From contig NZ_JAVCWF010000001.1 in NCBI RefSeq assembly GCF_031085375.1, positions 2,790,001 through 2,854,000 on the forward strand: a stretch of 64,000 nt of DNA, read 5' to 3'. A program made the translations under genes and the position numbers. This DNA comes from Lactiplantibacillus brownii (GTDB lineage: Bacteria; Bacillota; Bacilli; Lactobacillales; Lactobacillaceae). Positions 56,400-64,000 of the stretch are shown one piece after another. Position 1 is the first letter of the stretch, and each line of letters starts with the position of its first letter. The notes beneath the pieces were generated by a model. That model was not told the DNA's origin. It made no database searches and saw nothing but the letters and a program-made list of their open reading frames with translations.

Positions 56400-56981
56400 T
56401 TATTGCCCCCTAATGATCAAGTCAACACTTGCCATGGCCTGTTGTTTTAACTGTGCAGCACTCGGATGTTGTTTGGCTAGCACTTGTAACCCGGTACGCA
56501 CTTGCATCAAACTCGTCGCGACCATTGACACCGTTACAGCTAGATCACTCGCATGCGGACTCAATAATCCCACCAATCGCGTTTGCAGATCAGCGTAGAT
56601 GGCTTGGGTTTGATCCGCAATCAAGGCATCTTGATCCCCTAATTCTGCCATCAAATTAACCATTAAACAGCCCGCGGGCCAACGTTCACTTTGAAATGGC
56701 ATCAATAGACAATCGGCTAACAATGCCGTTAGTGGCGTTCCCATGGCGTGATCACGTTGAATGAGTTGAGTCAACTGTTCGTCCAAGATGGTTTGATAGG
56801 CTTGCAAACTCCGTCGTAACGCAACCGATTTACTGCGATAGTGCCGATAAAATTGTGACCGTGATAACTGACCAACTGTAATTAATTCATCAACGGTTGT
56901 TTGCGCGTAGCCGTGCTGCCAAAACTGAACCATGAAAGCTTCAGTGGTCGCTTGCGGCGTTAATTTTTGTGAGTTTGTCAT
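56400..56981 (-). CDS. TetR-family regulator
   Basis: A 193-aa repressor with a TetR helix-turn-helix (about 10-55; TVDELITVGQLSRSQFYRHY) and a C-terminal ligand domain of the TetR_C type. ATG at 56981 follows AAGGAAGGTG. It is co-transcribed with the macro-domain gene and probably controls itself, perhaps with the DUF4870 gene just upstream. Confidence 0.9.
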   Translation of the reverse strand: MTNSQKLTPQATTEAFMVQFWQHGYAQTTVDELITVGQLSRSQFYRHYRSKSVALRRSLQAYQTILDEQLTQLIQRDHAMGTPLTALLADCLLMPFQSERWPAGCLMVNLMAELGDQDALIADQTQAIYADLQTRLVGLLSPHASDLAVTVSMVATSLMQVRTGLQVLAKQHPSAAQLKQQAMASVDLIIRGQ

Positions 56982-57005
56982 CACTAACACCTTCCTTATA
57001 GAAAA

Positions 57006-57329
57006 CTACTCACTGACCAGGTACATAATCCCACGAACGAGCGCGTATAAATAACTCCCCAACGCGACGAGGACTAAAACGGCTAGGAGTACGATTGCCA
57101 GCCAACCACTATGCACCAAATTATCCATATAAAATCCTGAAACAGCTAAAGTAATCAAAAAGATGAGTCCCATGATTGTGGGGAGTAGTTGGACCCAAAA
57201 CGCTTGACCAGCCGGCCGATGAATTTCTGGGTCATCGCCTGTCAAGGCCCAAACAATCAGTGGAAATAAGACTGGTAGAAATAAAATACTAAGATAGCTC
57301 AAACTGTTAATGACGCGATGTCGTGTCAT
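57006..57329 (-). CDS. DUF4870-like membrane protein
   Basis: A 107-aa protein with three helices (about 10-28, 46-63, 73-98) and a motif HRPAGQAFWVQLLPTIMG typical of DUF4870-like small membrane proteins. ATG at 57329 follows AAGGGTGGGCGG. It lies 24 bases before the TetR gene, so it may be the first gene of that operon. Function unknown. Confidence 0.75.
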   Translation of the reverse strand: MTRHRVINSLSYLSILFLPVLFPLIVWALTGDDPEIHRPAGQAFWVQLLPTIMGLIFLITLAVSGFYMDNLVHSGWLAIVLLAVLVLVALGSYLYALVRGIMYLVSE

Positions 57330-57439
57330 AATACCGCCCACCCTTCATTAGTTACCCCGAGTATAGCGAACCCCAGCGTTATCGGCAAATAATAAATAAA
57401 TCTAAAAATGTTTATGAGTCTATCAAATTATGGCAGTCA

Positions 57440-57470
57440 TTGAACACTTGAATCATCAGTCTGCTATAAT
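57440..57470 (+). promoter_or_regulatory. Probable promoter of the DUF1002 gene
   Basis: Perfect -10 TATAAT (57465-57470) with a TTGAAC (57440-57445) at a long 19-bp spacing. Confidence 0.5.
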
Positions 57471-57507
57471 TCAAGGTGCATTAGTTAAGATGCGGAGGGA
57501 ATCTTTT

Positions 57508-58467
57508 ATGATGAAACGACAGTTTAAATGGCTCGGCTTAATAGCCGCCATATTATTAAGTATCGGTAGCTATCAACTCGTTGCTCACGCTGATGATAGT
57601 TCCGACGAACCAATCGTCACCTTGGGTAGTAGCCTAACTAGTAGTCAAAAGAGCGGTACCATTAGCACCTTGACTGCCAGCTTGAATGGCGATAATTACC
57701 AAACTTTGACGGTCAATGGCGATACCTTGGTCAAATATCTTAATCCAGCTGGTGAAAGTTTCACGAGTAGCTCAGGGGTTTGGTCAAGTGCCATGATTCA
57801 AAAAACCAGTTCTGGTTCCGGTATCAATGTTAAAATTCTTGATTACAACGGCACAAACAACATTACCACGATTACTGCTGATCAATACAAAAATGCGGCT
57901 TTAACTGCCGGGATCACCGACGCCAACATTTACGTGACTTCAGCGACTTCCATTGACGGTTCTGGTGCCTTAGCAGGCGTCTACGCAGCTTATGCGAAGA
58001 ATGGTAATGCATTAAATACGCAACAAGTTAATGCCGCACAGAGCGAGCTAAGCACCTTGAGTGGCATTACTAGCGCCAACAAGAACAAAGATGGCTACTC
58101 TGATGCCCAATTAAATAATGCCGTGGCCGGTGCCAAGGCCGCTATGGCTAAAAAGGGCAGTAATGTAACCAAAAATGAAATCACAACTATTGTGAACCAA
58201 CAGATCACTAATAATAACTTAACTAATGTCATTACCAATAATCAGAAAACAGAAATTATTAACTTATTAGTCAAAATCCGTGATTCTGGGGCTTTGGACT
58301 CTTCAAGTTTCAAAACTCAGGCCAATTCATTGATGAAGAATATTCAATCGAATGCCAAAGGGATCTTTAGCAAATTAAATACGCCCGAAAATCAAAACTT
58401 ACTGCAAAAAGTCTGGACCGCCGTGGTGAACTTCTTTAGTTCCATCATCAAATCCATTTTCGGTTAG
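57508..58467 (+). CDS. Secreted DUF1002 family protein
   Basis: A 319-aa exported protein. The signal peptide is MMKRQFKWLGLIAAILL onward, with likely cleavage after LVAHA. The mature part has the DUF1002 pattern: TVNGDTLVKYLNPAGESF, ITADQYKNAALTAGI and ALAGVYAAYAKNG. No wall anchor, so it is released or held non-covalently. ATG at 57508 follows CGGAGGG; the frame to 57430 overlaps the promoter. The role of the family is unknown. Confidence 0.88.
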   Translation: MMKRQFKWLGLIAAILLSIGSYQLVAHADDSSDEPIVTLGSSLTSSQKSGTISTLTASLNGDNYQTLTVNGDTLVKYLNPAGESFTSSSGVWSSAMIQKTSSGSGINVKILDYNGTNNITTITADQYKNAALTAGITDANIYVTSATSIDGSGALAGVYAAYAKNGNALNTQQVNAAQSELSTLSGITSANKNKDGYSDAQLNNAVAGAKAAMAKKGSNVTKNEITTIVNQQITNNNLTNVITNNQKTEIINLLVKIRDSGALDSSSFKTQANSLMKNIQSNAKGIFSKLNTPENQNLLQKVWTAVVNFFSSIIKSIFG

Positions 58468-58478
58468 TCTTGATCATT

Positions 58479-58527
58479 AAAAAGACCAGTCACACCCGCG
58501 ATGTTTAGGCGTGTGACTGGTCTTTTT
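58479..58527 (+). terminator. Terminator of the DUF1002 gene
   Basis: Perfect 17-bp arms (58479-58495 with 58511-58527; core AGACCAGTCACAC) and a T-run. Confidence 0.92.
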
Positions 58528-58773
58528 ATTTGGCGTTTTTTGGCATCAAAGATGGGTAGATCGACTAAGTTCGTTGCACTGGTTGGTCGGAAACGACACG
58601 GAAACGTGACCTAAGTGGCAGTCGGCTAGAACCTTATTTTAACCGGCATCACACCCAATATATTGTGACTAAAACAACTAATAGCAATACCTATTAACAA
58701 AATTGCTATATGAATCATTTGGCCGATCAAGTCTAATTGAATGGCTTCTTTACTGACACTCTCAAAGCCGTGA
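58528..58773. other. Intergenic stretch, no gene seen
   Basis: First part of the 700-base gap before the MarR gene. I see no ORF with a ribosome-binding site. The phrase AGTGGCAGTCGGCTAGAACC looks like part of the structured intergenic repeats, but no partner arm is clear. Confidence 0.4.
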
Positions 58774-58917
58774 GGTTGGGTCATTTTAGGGCTCAGTGGT
58801 GAAATTTGACTTAGCTGGCGGTGAACTTTCCGGCAGGTTAGTCAAAGGTCGGCTTGTGAGACCGCCGTTTGGCTCACAAACGTGCCCACCACGTTCCAGC
58901 CCTAAAATGACCCAACC
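58774..58917. repeat. 144-nt structured element with perfect 20-bp arms
   Basis: GGTTGGGTCATTTTAGGGCT (58774-58793) is perfectly complementary to 58898-58917. Inside are the second-level pairs GTGGTG/CACCAC, TTTGAC/GTCAAA (58805-58810 with 58841-58846) and TTGTGAG/CTCACAA (58854-58860 with 58873-58879). It has no target duplication that I can see. A diverged, inverted copy lies at 40754-40865. Confidence 0.65.
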
Positions 58918-58977
58918 GGTAAGGCGACAATCAAACCACTATTTTGTTCTTAGTCTCCCTATCATTATAGTCGAAAC

Positions 58978-59087
58978 GTGTTCATCAAGCCTGCGTCCTC
59001 CGCTTAGCTACGCCATTAGCACCATGCCAAACCCGCATGATACTAATGGCTAGGCTATGCTCGGAAGCAAACCGGCTTGATGAACAC
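58978..59087. repeat. 110-nt structured hairpin element
   Basis: Closing arms GTGTTCATCAAGCC (58978-58991) and GGCTTGATGAACAC (59074-59087) are perfectly complementary. An inner stem pairs CCATTAG with CTAATGG and CATGC with GCATG. No U-run follows on either strand at the right place, so it is not a simple terminator. Confidence 0.55.
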
Positions 59088-59171
59088 TCTACAAAAAAAG
59101 CCGTCGACCCAGCCCTCTTAAGCCAGTTCAACGACTTGATTTAAATGATTGACACTTGGTACTGGTACGTT

Positions 59172-59669
59172 TTAGGCTTCGGCACGCTTGTCCTCGGCAT
59201 AACTGGCCTTTTCAGATTGCTTGCCGGCATTTTCATTGACAAACTTATCCATAAATTCTTCAACTAAGTCCAAAGTTTGATATTGTTTAGCTGAACTGAA
59301 GGCTTGACGCCATTCGCGGTTCCGTTGTAACAATTCACTAAAGACAACATGTTCTACTCGTGCGCCTTCTGGTGTTAATTTCAAAACTTTATTCCGACGA
59401 TCATGATCTTCGGCTTCTTGATATAAGTAATCTTTGCGTAATAACCGGCCGATTAACCGTGAAATCGCTGACCGCGTTACGCCATGAGTTTCCGCAATAT
59501 CCATTAAACGAATCTTACCCTTAGCTTCTGCAATGTCATAAAGGATGTAAAATTCGTCTAGCGTAATTCCGTGCTCCGTGGCTGGTTCCGCGAACATGTC
59601 AGCTAGGTTCTTGAAGCCGTGTAAATACATATGGCTGAATCGGTTAAAAAACTCCATATCTTCGTTCAT
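59172..59669 (-). CDS. MarR-family transcriptional regulator
   Basis: A 165-aa winged-helix protein with the MarR recognition region and wing (VTRSAISRLIGRLLRKDYL, then EDHDRRNKVLKLTPEG) and helical dimerisation ends. It follows AAGGGAG. The last 25 residues are a charged tail rich in Lys, Glu and Ala. No target gene adjoins it. Confidence 0.9.
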   Translation of the reverse strand: MNEDMEFFNRFSHMYLHGFKNLADMFAEPATEHGITLDEFYILYDIAEAKGKIRLMDIAETHGVTRSAISRLIGRLLRKDYLYQEAEDHDRRNKVLKLTPEGARVEHVVFSELLQRNREWRQAFSSAKQYQTLDLVEEFMDKFVNENAGKQSEKASYAEDKRAEA

Positions 59670-59832
59670 ATTAAAATCTCCCTTTCAATCTAACGGTCGA
59701 ATCTGAATCAGTCAATAATTCATAATTCGCTCCAAAGTTATTCTTAATTAGTAAGCGTCTTTTATCATTTCCCCGATTTAAAGTGTACTAGTATATTTTA
59801 CATAATACAAGGAAATTAAGTTATTTTTTATA

Positions 59833-60501
59833 TTAAATTTTTATTTCTGAAGCCAAATCAATTGTGGCATGCGTATGCAGGTAATCAATAAAGTGCTGAT
59901 AGTAGCGATCCGTATTATACTTGGCTGTACTCAAGTAAATCTGGTTGATTTTCTGGGCGTCCTCGCCTAGTAACAAGTAGAACGCCTGTGCAATATTCTC
60001 TGATATCGCCTCAACACTAGTTCTTAACAACTTGCGCTTGAAAAAGACGGCCATCCCACCAGATACTGAGAAATTAATCGCATACCGAATCACTGCGGTC
60101 TCACCGTCGACCCCAATCGCTTCTAGCCAGTCAAGCGTTACTAGTACTAATTCCGTCGTGAGTTCCGGGCTCTCAAACACGTCACGAATAAAATGTTCGA
60201 TCTTCGGATTTTCATCCAGCGTCCGTAACAAAAAGCTCATCTGAATCATCGTCCGCTGCTCGGCTGACAGTGCAGTTAACTGCTCATTACTATAAGTAAA
60301 CGCACTTAACATCAACTCATTTAACATCGTACTTAGTAGAACGATTTTTTTAGGAAAATAGTGTTGTAGCAACGATTTACTGATGTCGCAAGCTTCCGCA
60401 ATATCCTTCATTTGGACCATATCATAACCACTTTCGGCAAATAACCGAAACGCCGTATTCACGATCTCCATCCGGCGCTGTGTGTTTCTTTTGCGGGGCA
60501 C
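59833..60501 (-). CDS. TetR-family regulator
   Basis: A 222-aa repressor-like protein with an N-terminal TetR domain (about 8-55; DIAEACDISKSLLQHYFPKK). GTG at 60501 lies 8 bases after AAGGAGGTGG and is preferred to the ATG at 60519, which is upstream of that site. It is divergent from pckA. Repeated CCTCATTAAT sequences in the shared gap are candidate operators. Confidence 0.88.
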   Translation of the reverse strand: MPRKRNTQRRMEIVNTAFRLFAESGYDMVQMKDIAEACDISKSLLQHYFPKKIVLLSTMLNELMLSAFTYSNEQLTALSAEQRTMIQMSFLLRTLDENPKIEHFIRDVFESPELTTELVLVTLDWLEAIGVDGETAVIRYAINFSVSGGMAVFFKRKLLRTSVEAISENIAQAFYLLLGEDAQKINQIYLSTAKYNTDRYYQHFIDYLHTHATIDLASEIKI

Positions 60502-60520
60502 CGAAGCCACCTCCTTCATT

Positions 60521-60638
60521 ATTAATGAGGACAGCCGACAGTGCCACTGATTACACTTGTCACCGATTAAATAAACCTCATTAATGATTGATTACGCGAA
60601 TAGACTATTCGCTCATTTAAGTCTGAATCCTCATTAAA
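60521..60638. promoter_or_regulatory. Repeated CCTCATTAAT boxes, candidate TetR operators
   Basis: ATTAATGAGG (60521-60530) and its inverse CCTCATTAAT (60576-60585) are perfectly complementary; a third copy CCTCATTAAA lies at 60629-60638. They sit just upstream of the TetR start and within the 413-base gap before pckA. Autoregulation is the simplest reading. Confidence 0.45.
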
Positions 60639-60845
60639 TAAACTATACTAATATACCTTTCAGTGCAACTTATTTTTCGCAAATTCTAAAAATAGCTGAT
60701 CTAGCTTATTTTTATTAAAATTCATGCTCAATAATTATCAATATAATTAAATCCTGAAGTCGACACAATTCTCAGCTGAGAATATTGACCAAAACGAATT
60801 TGTTACAATAGTTTTAAGAAGTCTATATGCCAATGATAATAATAA

Positions 60846-60859
60846 ATTAAGCGCTTTCA
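60846..60859 (+). promoter_or_regulatory. cre site upstream of pckA
   Basis: ATTAAGCGCTTTCA matches 12 of 14 positions of TGWAANCGNTNWCA, with the core AAGCGCTTTCA intact. It is about 55 bases before the pckA start, consistent with CcpA repression of gluconeogenesis on good sugars. Confidence 0.65.
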
Positions 60860-60914
60860 CATGCTGAGAACTGTGGTAGAATTAAATCATCAAATGTTCG
60901 AGGAGGCTTTCAAC

Positions 60915-62576
60915 ATGAGTACTAACAATTCATACAAATTAGCCGATATCGGTCGTAGTAACCCAATTTTTTCACAAATTCGTTCCACGATTGAAACCGC
61001 CTTTTATGGTAACAACATGACTCACATTCCTAATGTCGCTACAGCCTATGAACTAGCCGTCCAAGGTCCGGGGACGATTCAAACCGATTTACCAATCTAT
61101 CGGCCAACCGATCTCGGCTTACCAGCGGATGCTAAAATGTTAATCGACAACACCGGTAAAGTCGTTGGTCGGACCGCCCAAGCCCGCCGAATCCTTGGCG
61201 ACGCTGGCGTGGATGAGACTGATATGGCTGGTCGCTTACGTCAAGCCGTTTATAACGGACAACAAAAACATTTTATCAAAACCGATGTCCTCGTTGGTTT
61301 AGATGAAGATTTCATCGTCCGTGCACATTTAGCCATTCCGGATGGTTATGCCAACAACTTACTTTCATATATGCTGAACTTCCAACCCATTACCGAGCAT
61401 TACCAAGCGATGTTCGATAACTCCGTAGCCTATCCTGAAGGCGATATTTACATCTATGCTGACCCAAGTTATCATGATCCAGACTATCCAGATGGCTTGG
61501 CGTTATTCGATCCTAAACATAATGTGGCCGCTATTTTGGGCATGCCATACTTTGGCGAACTCAAAAAGTCCACACTGACTTTAGCTTGGTCCATTGCACA
61601 TCGGCATGGTTACGTTTCTTGTCATGGCGGCTTAAAGGCTTTCCACTTCAAGGACAAACAAGATCAAGTCTTTGCCATGTTTGGTCTCTCAGGTTCTGGC
61701 AAATCAACTTTGACCCATGCTAAACACGGTTATAAATATGACATTACCGTGTTACATGATGACGCCTTCGTGATCAATCGGAAAAACGGGAGCTCCGTTG
61801 CCTTGGAGCCTTCTTATTTCGATAAGACCAACGACTATCCGATGACCTCAAACGAAACTAAATACTTTATGACAATCCAAAATGTCGGCGTAACGCTCGA
61901 TGATCAGGGTCGTAAAGTTCTCGTCACCGAAGATCTACGCAATGGTAATGGTCGGACAATCAAATCACGTTATGCTTCCACTAACCGTGTCGATAAGGAA
62001 AATGCCCCCATTAATGCGATTTTCTGGATCATGAAAGACGACAGTTTGCCACCAGTCATTAAAGTGGATGACCCCATCTTGGCCGCCACTTTCGGCGCCA
62101 CTTTGGCAACTAAACGGAGTTCTGCCGAAAATATCGTCGGCGATGTTGATCGGAATGCGCTAGTCATCGAACCATTTGCTAATCCTTTCCGAGTTTATCC
62201 CCTATCGGAAGATTATCATGATTTCAAAGCATTATTTGAAGAACAGCATTTAGATTGCTACCTATTAAATACCGGCTTTTTCGGTGACAAGAAGATCCCT
62301 AAGGAAATTACGTTAGGCGCGCTTGAAGCCATCGTCAATAATACGACTGAATGGGAATCATTCGCTGGTTTGGATCACATGCAGAACTTAAAGCTAGCTG
62401 ACTTTCCAGTAGATTATGATAACGAGGACTATCGTCACTTAGTTGCCACTCGTTTAGGGATTCGAGCTAACTTCGTTGATCATTATCAACATACCCATAA
62501 TGACCGCTTGCCACATGAAATTACCGATGTGCTAGTTAATTTGCAAAAACAATTAACTGACAAAGTAACTCGTTAG
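60915..62576 (+). CDS. pckA: Phosphoenolpyruvate carboxykinase (ATP)
   Basis: A 553-aa enzyme converting oxaloacetate and ATP to PEP, ADP and CO2, or the reverse in anaplerosis. The kinase-1a loop is GLSGSGKSTLTHA; HDDAFVIN gives the metal-binding Asp; HGGLKAFHFKDKQDQVFAMF precedes the P-loop. ATG at 60915 follows CGAGGAGG; the frame to 60861 overlaps the promoter region. It is monocistronic, with a cre site upstream. Confidence 0.95.
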   Translation: MSTNNSYKLADIGRSNPIFSQIRSTIETAFYGNNMTHIPNVATAYELAVQGPGTIQTDLPIYRPTDLGLPADAKMLIDNTGKVVGRTAQARRILGDAGVDETDMAGRLRQAVYNGQQKHFIKTDVLVGLDEDFIVRAHLAIPDGYANNLLSYMLNFQPITEHYQAMFDNSVAYPEGDIYIYADPSYHDPDYPDGLALFDPKHNVAAILGMPYFGELKKSTLTLAWSIAHRHGYVSCHGGLKAFHFKDKQDQVFAMFGLSGSGKSTLTHAKHGYKYDITVLHDDAFVINRKNGSSVALEPSYFDKTNDYPMTSNETKYFMTIQNVGVTLDDQGRKVLVTEDLRNGNGRTIKSRYASTNRVDKENAPINAIFWIMKDDSLPPVIKVDDPILAATFGATLATKRSSAENIVGDVDRNALVIEPFANPFRVYPLSEDYHDFKALFEEQHLDCYLLNTGFFGDKKIPKEITLGALEAIVNNTTEWESFAGLDHMQNLKLADFPVDYDNEDYRHLVATRLGIRANFVDHYQHTHNDRLPHEITDVLVNLQKQLTDKVTR

Positions 62577-62671
62577 CCATTCTTGCCCCGTTTTTCCCGA
62601 TTTAAGGTTATAATAAAAGTATCAGTTACCGCACTGAACTTTTACGAATTCTAATAATCGGGGTGAGGAGC

Positions 62672-62869
62672 ATGGAACTACCATTGAGCCAATTGTCAGA
62701 GAAACTGATTGCTTTCGAACGTCAGCACCATCTCACAGACGGTGATTTAGCTTTCGGCAGCCAAATATCTGTCGAGCGGATTCATAATATTAAATCTGGC
62801 GAAGCAACACCAACGCAAGACGAATTACAACTGTTGAAAAAGTATATGAACAGCAAAGCGAAGGCCTAA
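62672..62869 (+). CDS. Small HTH-like protein (LBP_cg2779-type)
   Basis: A 65-aa protein with a short helix-turn-helix-like arrangement: LSEKLIAFERQHHLTDGDLA, then SVERIHNIKSG and ELQLLKKYM. ATG at 62672 follows GGTGAGGAG. It resembles small Lactobacillus proteins annotated LBP_cg2779. DNA binding is plausible but unproven. Confidence 0.7.
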   Translation: MELPLSQLSEKLIAFERQHHLTDGDLAFGSQISVERIHNIKSGEATPTQDELQLLKKYMNSKAKA

Positions 62870-62885
62870 ATAAGCCGGCCGTTTT

Positions 62886-62914
62886 AGACATCCATCTCAT
62901 TGGGTGTCTTTTTT
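62886..62914 (+). terminator. Terminator of the small HTH-like gene
   Basis: AGACATCC pairs with GGGTGTCT (one G-T pair), followed by TTTTTTG. Confidence 0.8.
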
Positions 62915-62977
62915 GTTTTCAACGTTATTCGAGCAGCCCAATTTGCCAGTTTTCCTGGTTAAGCACCCTAAGACAGC

Positions 62978-63010
62978 AAAAAAAAAGCCGCTCATCAAAG
63001 ATGAACGACT
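62978..63010 (-). terminator. Terminator of the NlpC/P60 gene
   Basis: Minus-strand stem GTCGTTCATC with GATGAGCGGC, loop TTT, then nine T. A separate palindrome ATTAACGTCAATGACGTTAAT lies at 63015-63035, between it and the stop codon. Confidence 0.85.
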
Positions 63011-63040
63011 CGTGATTAACGTCAATGACGTTAATTTTGA

Positions 63041-64000
63041 TTACATATGGATTGCAAAGCTTGGTGTGTAGTAAGCGGTACTCTTAACAGAAGCTGGATC
63101 ACCATAGTCATGGGCACCAATATATTGGCCGCCGCCTAAGTAGATCGCAACGTGATAAGGTGCACTGTCAGAACCCCAGAATACTAAGTCGCCAGCTTGA
63201 GCTTGGCCGAATGAAACATGTGAGCCAATTGTTGCTTGAGCGTAAGTAGTCCGGCCAATTTGACGTCCAGCCATTGCAAAGGCTTTTTGCGTAAATGCTG
63301 AACAGTCTAATTGTTCGTAAGGTGTGCCCACCAAAGTGTAAGCAGCTGAAATAGCTGAGCTGGCACTTACAGCAGTACTAGTTGATGCTGAACGAGTCGT
63401 TGTTGAAGCGGCACGGTAAGCAGTAGCCGTTGTCCGAGTTGAACTTTGGCTAGCAGTACTGTTTGAGCTTTGTGAACTGGTACTTTGTGAGCTAGTGTTT
63501 TGTGAAGAATAGCTAGTTGTGTTTGAACTTTGTGACGTTACTGCACTTTGGCTCGTTGAACTTTGTGAAGCAACTGAACTTTGACTAGCTTGGCTAACAA
63601 CACTTGAGCTTTGTGAAGTAGAAGCGGCGCTTGATGCGACACTGCTGCTTGCACTAGCAGTTGAAGTGCTTGATTGAACAGCGGCACTCGTTGAAGCTAC
63701 GCTGCTGCTTGAAGCTGCTTGGCTCGTGCTACTTGCACTAGTAACAGTTGAGCTCGTTGCAACGGCGCTGGTTGCTTGACTACTTGTTGAAGTAGCAGCA
63801 CTCGTTGACTTAACACTGCTTGCACTAGCAGTAGTTGTTGTCTTTGAGTTGTCAGAAGTTTTAACACCAGGGATGTTAATCTTTTGGCCAGCGATGATTA
63901 AGTCTGCGCTACCTAAATGGTTTTGCTTAACAATATCGTTAATGGCAACGTGATATTTTTGTGAATAGGCCCAAACCGTGTCCCCAGATTTGATGGTCAT
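63041..64000 (-). CDS. lytA: Peptidoglycan endopeptidase, LysM plus NlpC/P60 (LytA-like), N-terminus outside window
   Basis: Exported cell-wall hydrolase, 319 codons visible. In order: a LysM domain (about 1-45; IKSGDTVWAYSQKY, LIIAGQKINIPG), a long Ser/Thr/Ala/Gln-rich linker (about 50-205), and an NlpC/P60 domain with catalytic Cys in LDCSAFTQKAF and His in PYHVAIYLGGG. The ATG at the very edge falls inside LysM, so the true start and signal peptide lie beyond the window. Gene order beside pckA fits the L. plantarum gamma-D-Glu-mDAP muropeptidase LytA, which acts in cell shape and autolysis. The low-complexity linker is probably glycosylated. Confidence 0.88.
   Translation of the reverse strand: MTIKSGDTVWAYSQKYHVAINDIVKQNHLGSADLIIAGQKINIPGVKTSDNSKTTTTASASSVKSTSAATSTSSQATSAVATSSTVTSASSTSQAASSSSVASTSAAVQSSTSTASASSSVASSAASTSQSSSVVSQASQSSVASQSSTSQSAVTSQSSNTTSYSSQNTSSQSTSSQSSNSTASQSSTRTTATAYRAASTTTRSASTSTAVSASSAISAAYTLVGTPYEQLDCSAFTQKAFAMAGRQIGRTTYAQATIGSHVSFGQAQAGDLVFWGSDSAPYHVAIYLGGGQYIGAHDYGDPASVKSTAYYTPSFAIHM

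Noticed and set aside
58774-58917. Interpretation as an insertion sequence or MITE
   Set aside because: No target-site duplication is visible outside the arms and there is no transposase. It is kept as a structured repeat only.
58796-59053. An 85-aa plus-strand frame between DUF1002 and MarR
   Set aside because: It runs through two structured hairpin elements and has no ribosome-binding site.

Overview
The window looks like chromosomal DNA of a Lactiplantibacillus plantarum-group bacterium. This is inferred from coding density with moderate GC, Lactobacillaceae-type proteins (KxYKxGKxW signal peptides, LPQT(D/N)E sortase motifs, an NlpC/P60 hydrolase with a Ser-rich linker, ATP-type PEP carboxykinase), and a gene order that matches my recollection of L. 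plantarum WCFS1: a penicillin-acylase-like choloylglycine hydrolase beside a copper ATPase at one end, pckA next to the LytA-type hydrolase at the other. No rRNA, tRNA, CRISPR array, complete IS element or prophage was seen.

Layout. 0-8.6 kb: partial acylase, CopB copper ATPase, a small membrane protein, an orphan PTS EIIC with its RpiR regulator, a CopY repressor whose promoter/operator matches that of copB, and an EAL plus GGDEF pair. 8.6-21.7 kb: two tandem LPxTG adhesins of one family. The second is about 3,134 aa with 23 tandem 80-aa repeats, and a MITE-like element with a target duplication lies between them. 22.3-25.4 kb: small proteins, a DHA2 drug exporter and a two-gene unit of unknown function. 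25.4-31.4 kb: an AT-rich beta-glucoside operon (EIIB-EIIC-EIIA-GH1-PRD regulator-YczE). 31.4-36.9 kb: hypothetical proteins, DUF1398, an NCS1 permease, an MFS exporter and an XRE regulator.

37.0-38.1 kb holds a chimera of a PTS EIIB head joined to BglG PRD domains, without the RNA-binding domain but still preceded by an intact RAT/terminator leader. 38.2-40.6 kb: hydrolase, DUF1836, nucleoside deoxyribosyltransferase, a Sel1 remnant. 40.75-41.1 kb: highly structured non-coding elements. 41.1-47.8 kb: the most interesting locus, a LysR regulator divergent from two ceramidase-fold paralogues, a bgl-type EIIBCA permease and an amidohydrolase-fold protein with altered metal-site motifs. I know of no described pathway with this composition. 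47.8-58.5 kb: P2A ATPase, cytoplasmic 5'-nucleotidase-like enzyme, aldo/keto reductase, split ThrE exporter, UppP, TetR-macro domain unit, DUF4870 and DUF1002 proteins. 58.5-59.1 kb: two more structured elements, one related to the 40.75 kb element. 59.2-64 kb: MarR, TetR, pckA with a cre site, a small HTH-like protein and the truncated lytA.

The genes suggest a plant- or gut-associated sugar fermenter: several PTS systems under dedicated regulators and catabolite control, surface adhesion, metal and drug efflux, and cell-wall maintenance. Starts were set by Shine-Dalgarno position rather than by longest ORF. All functional names rest on reading motifs by eye; no database search was run.
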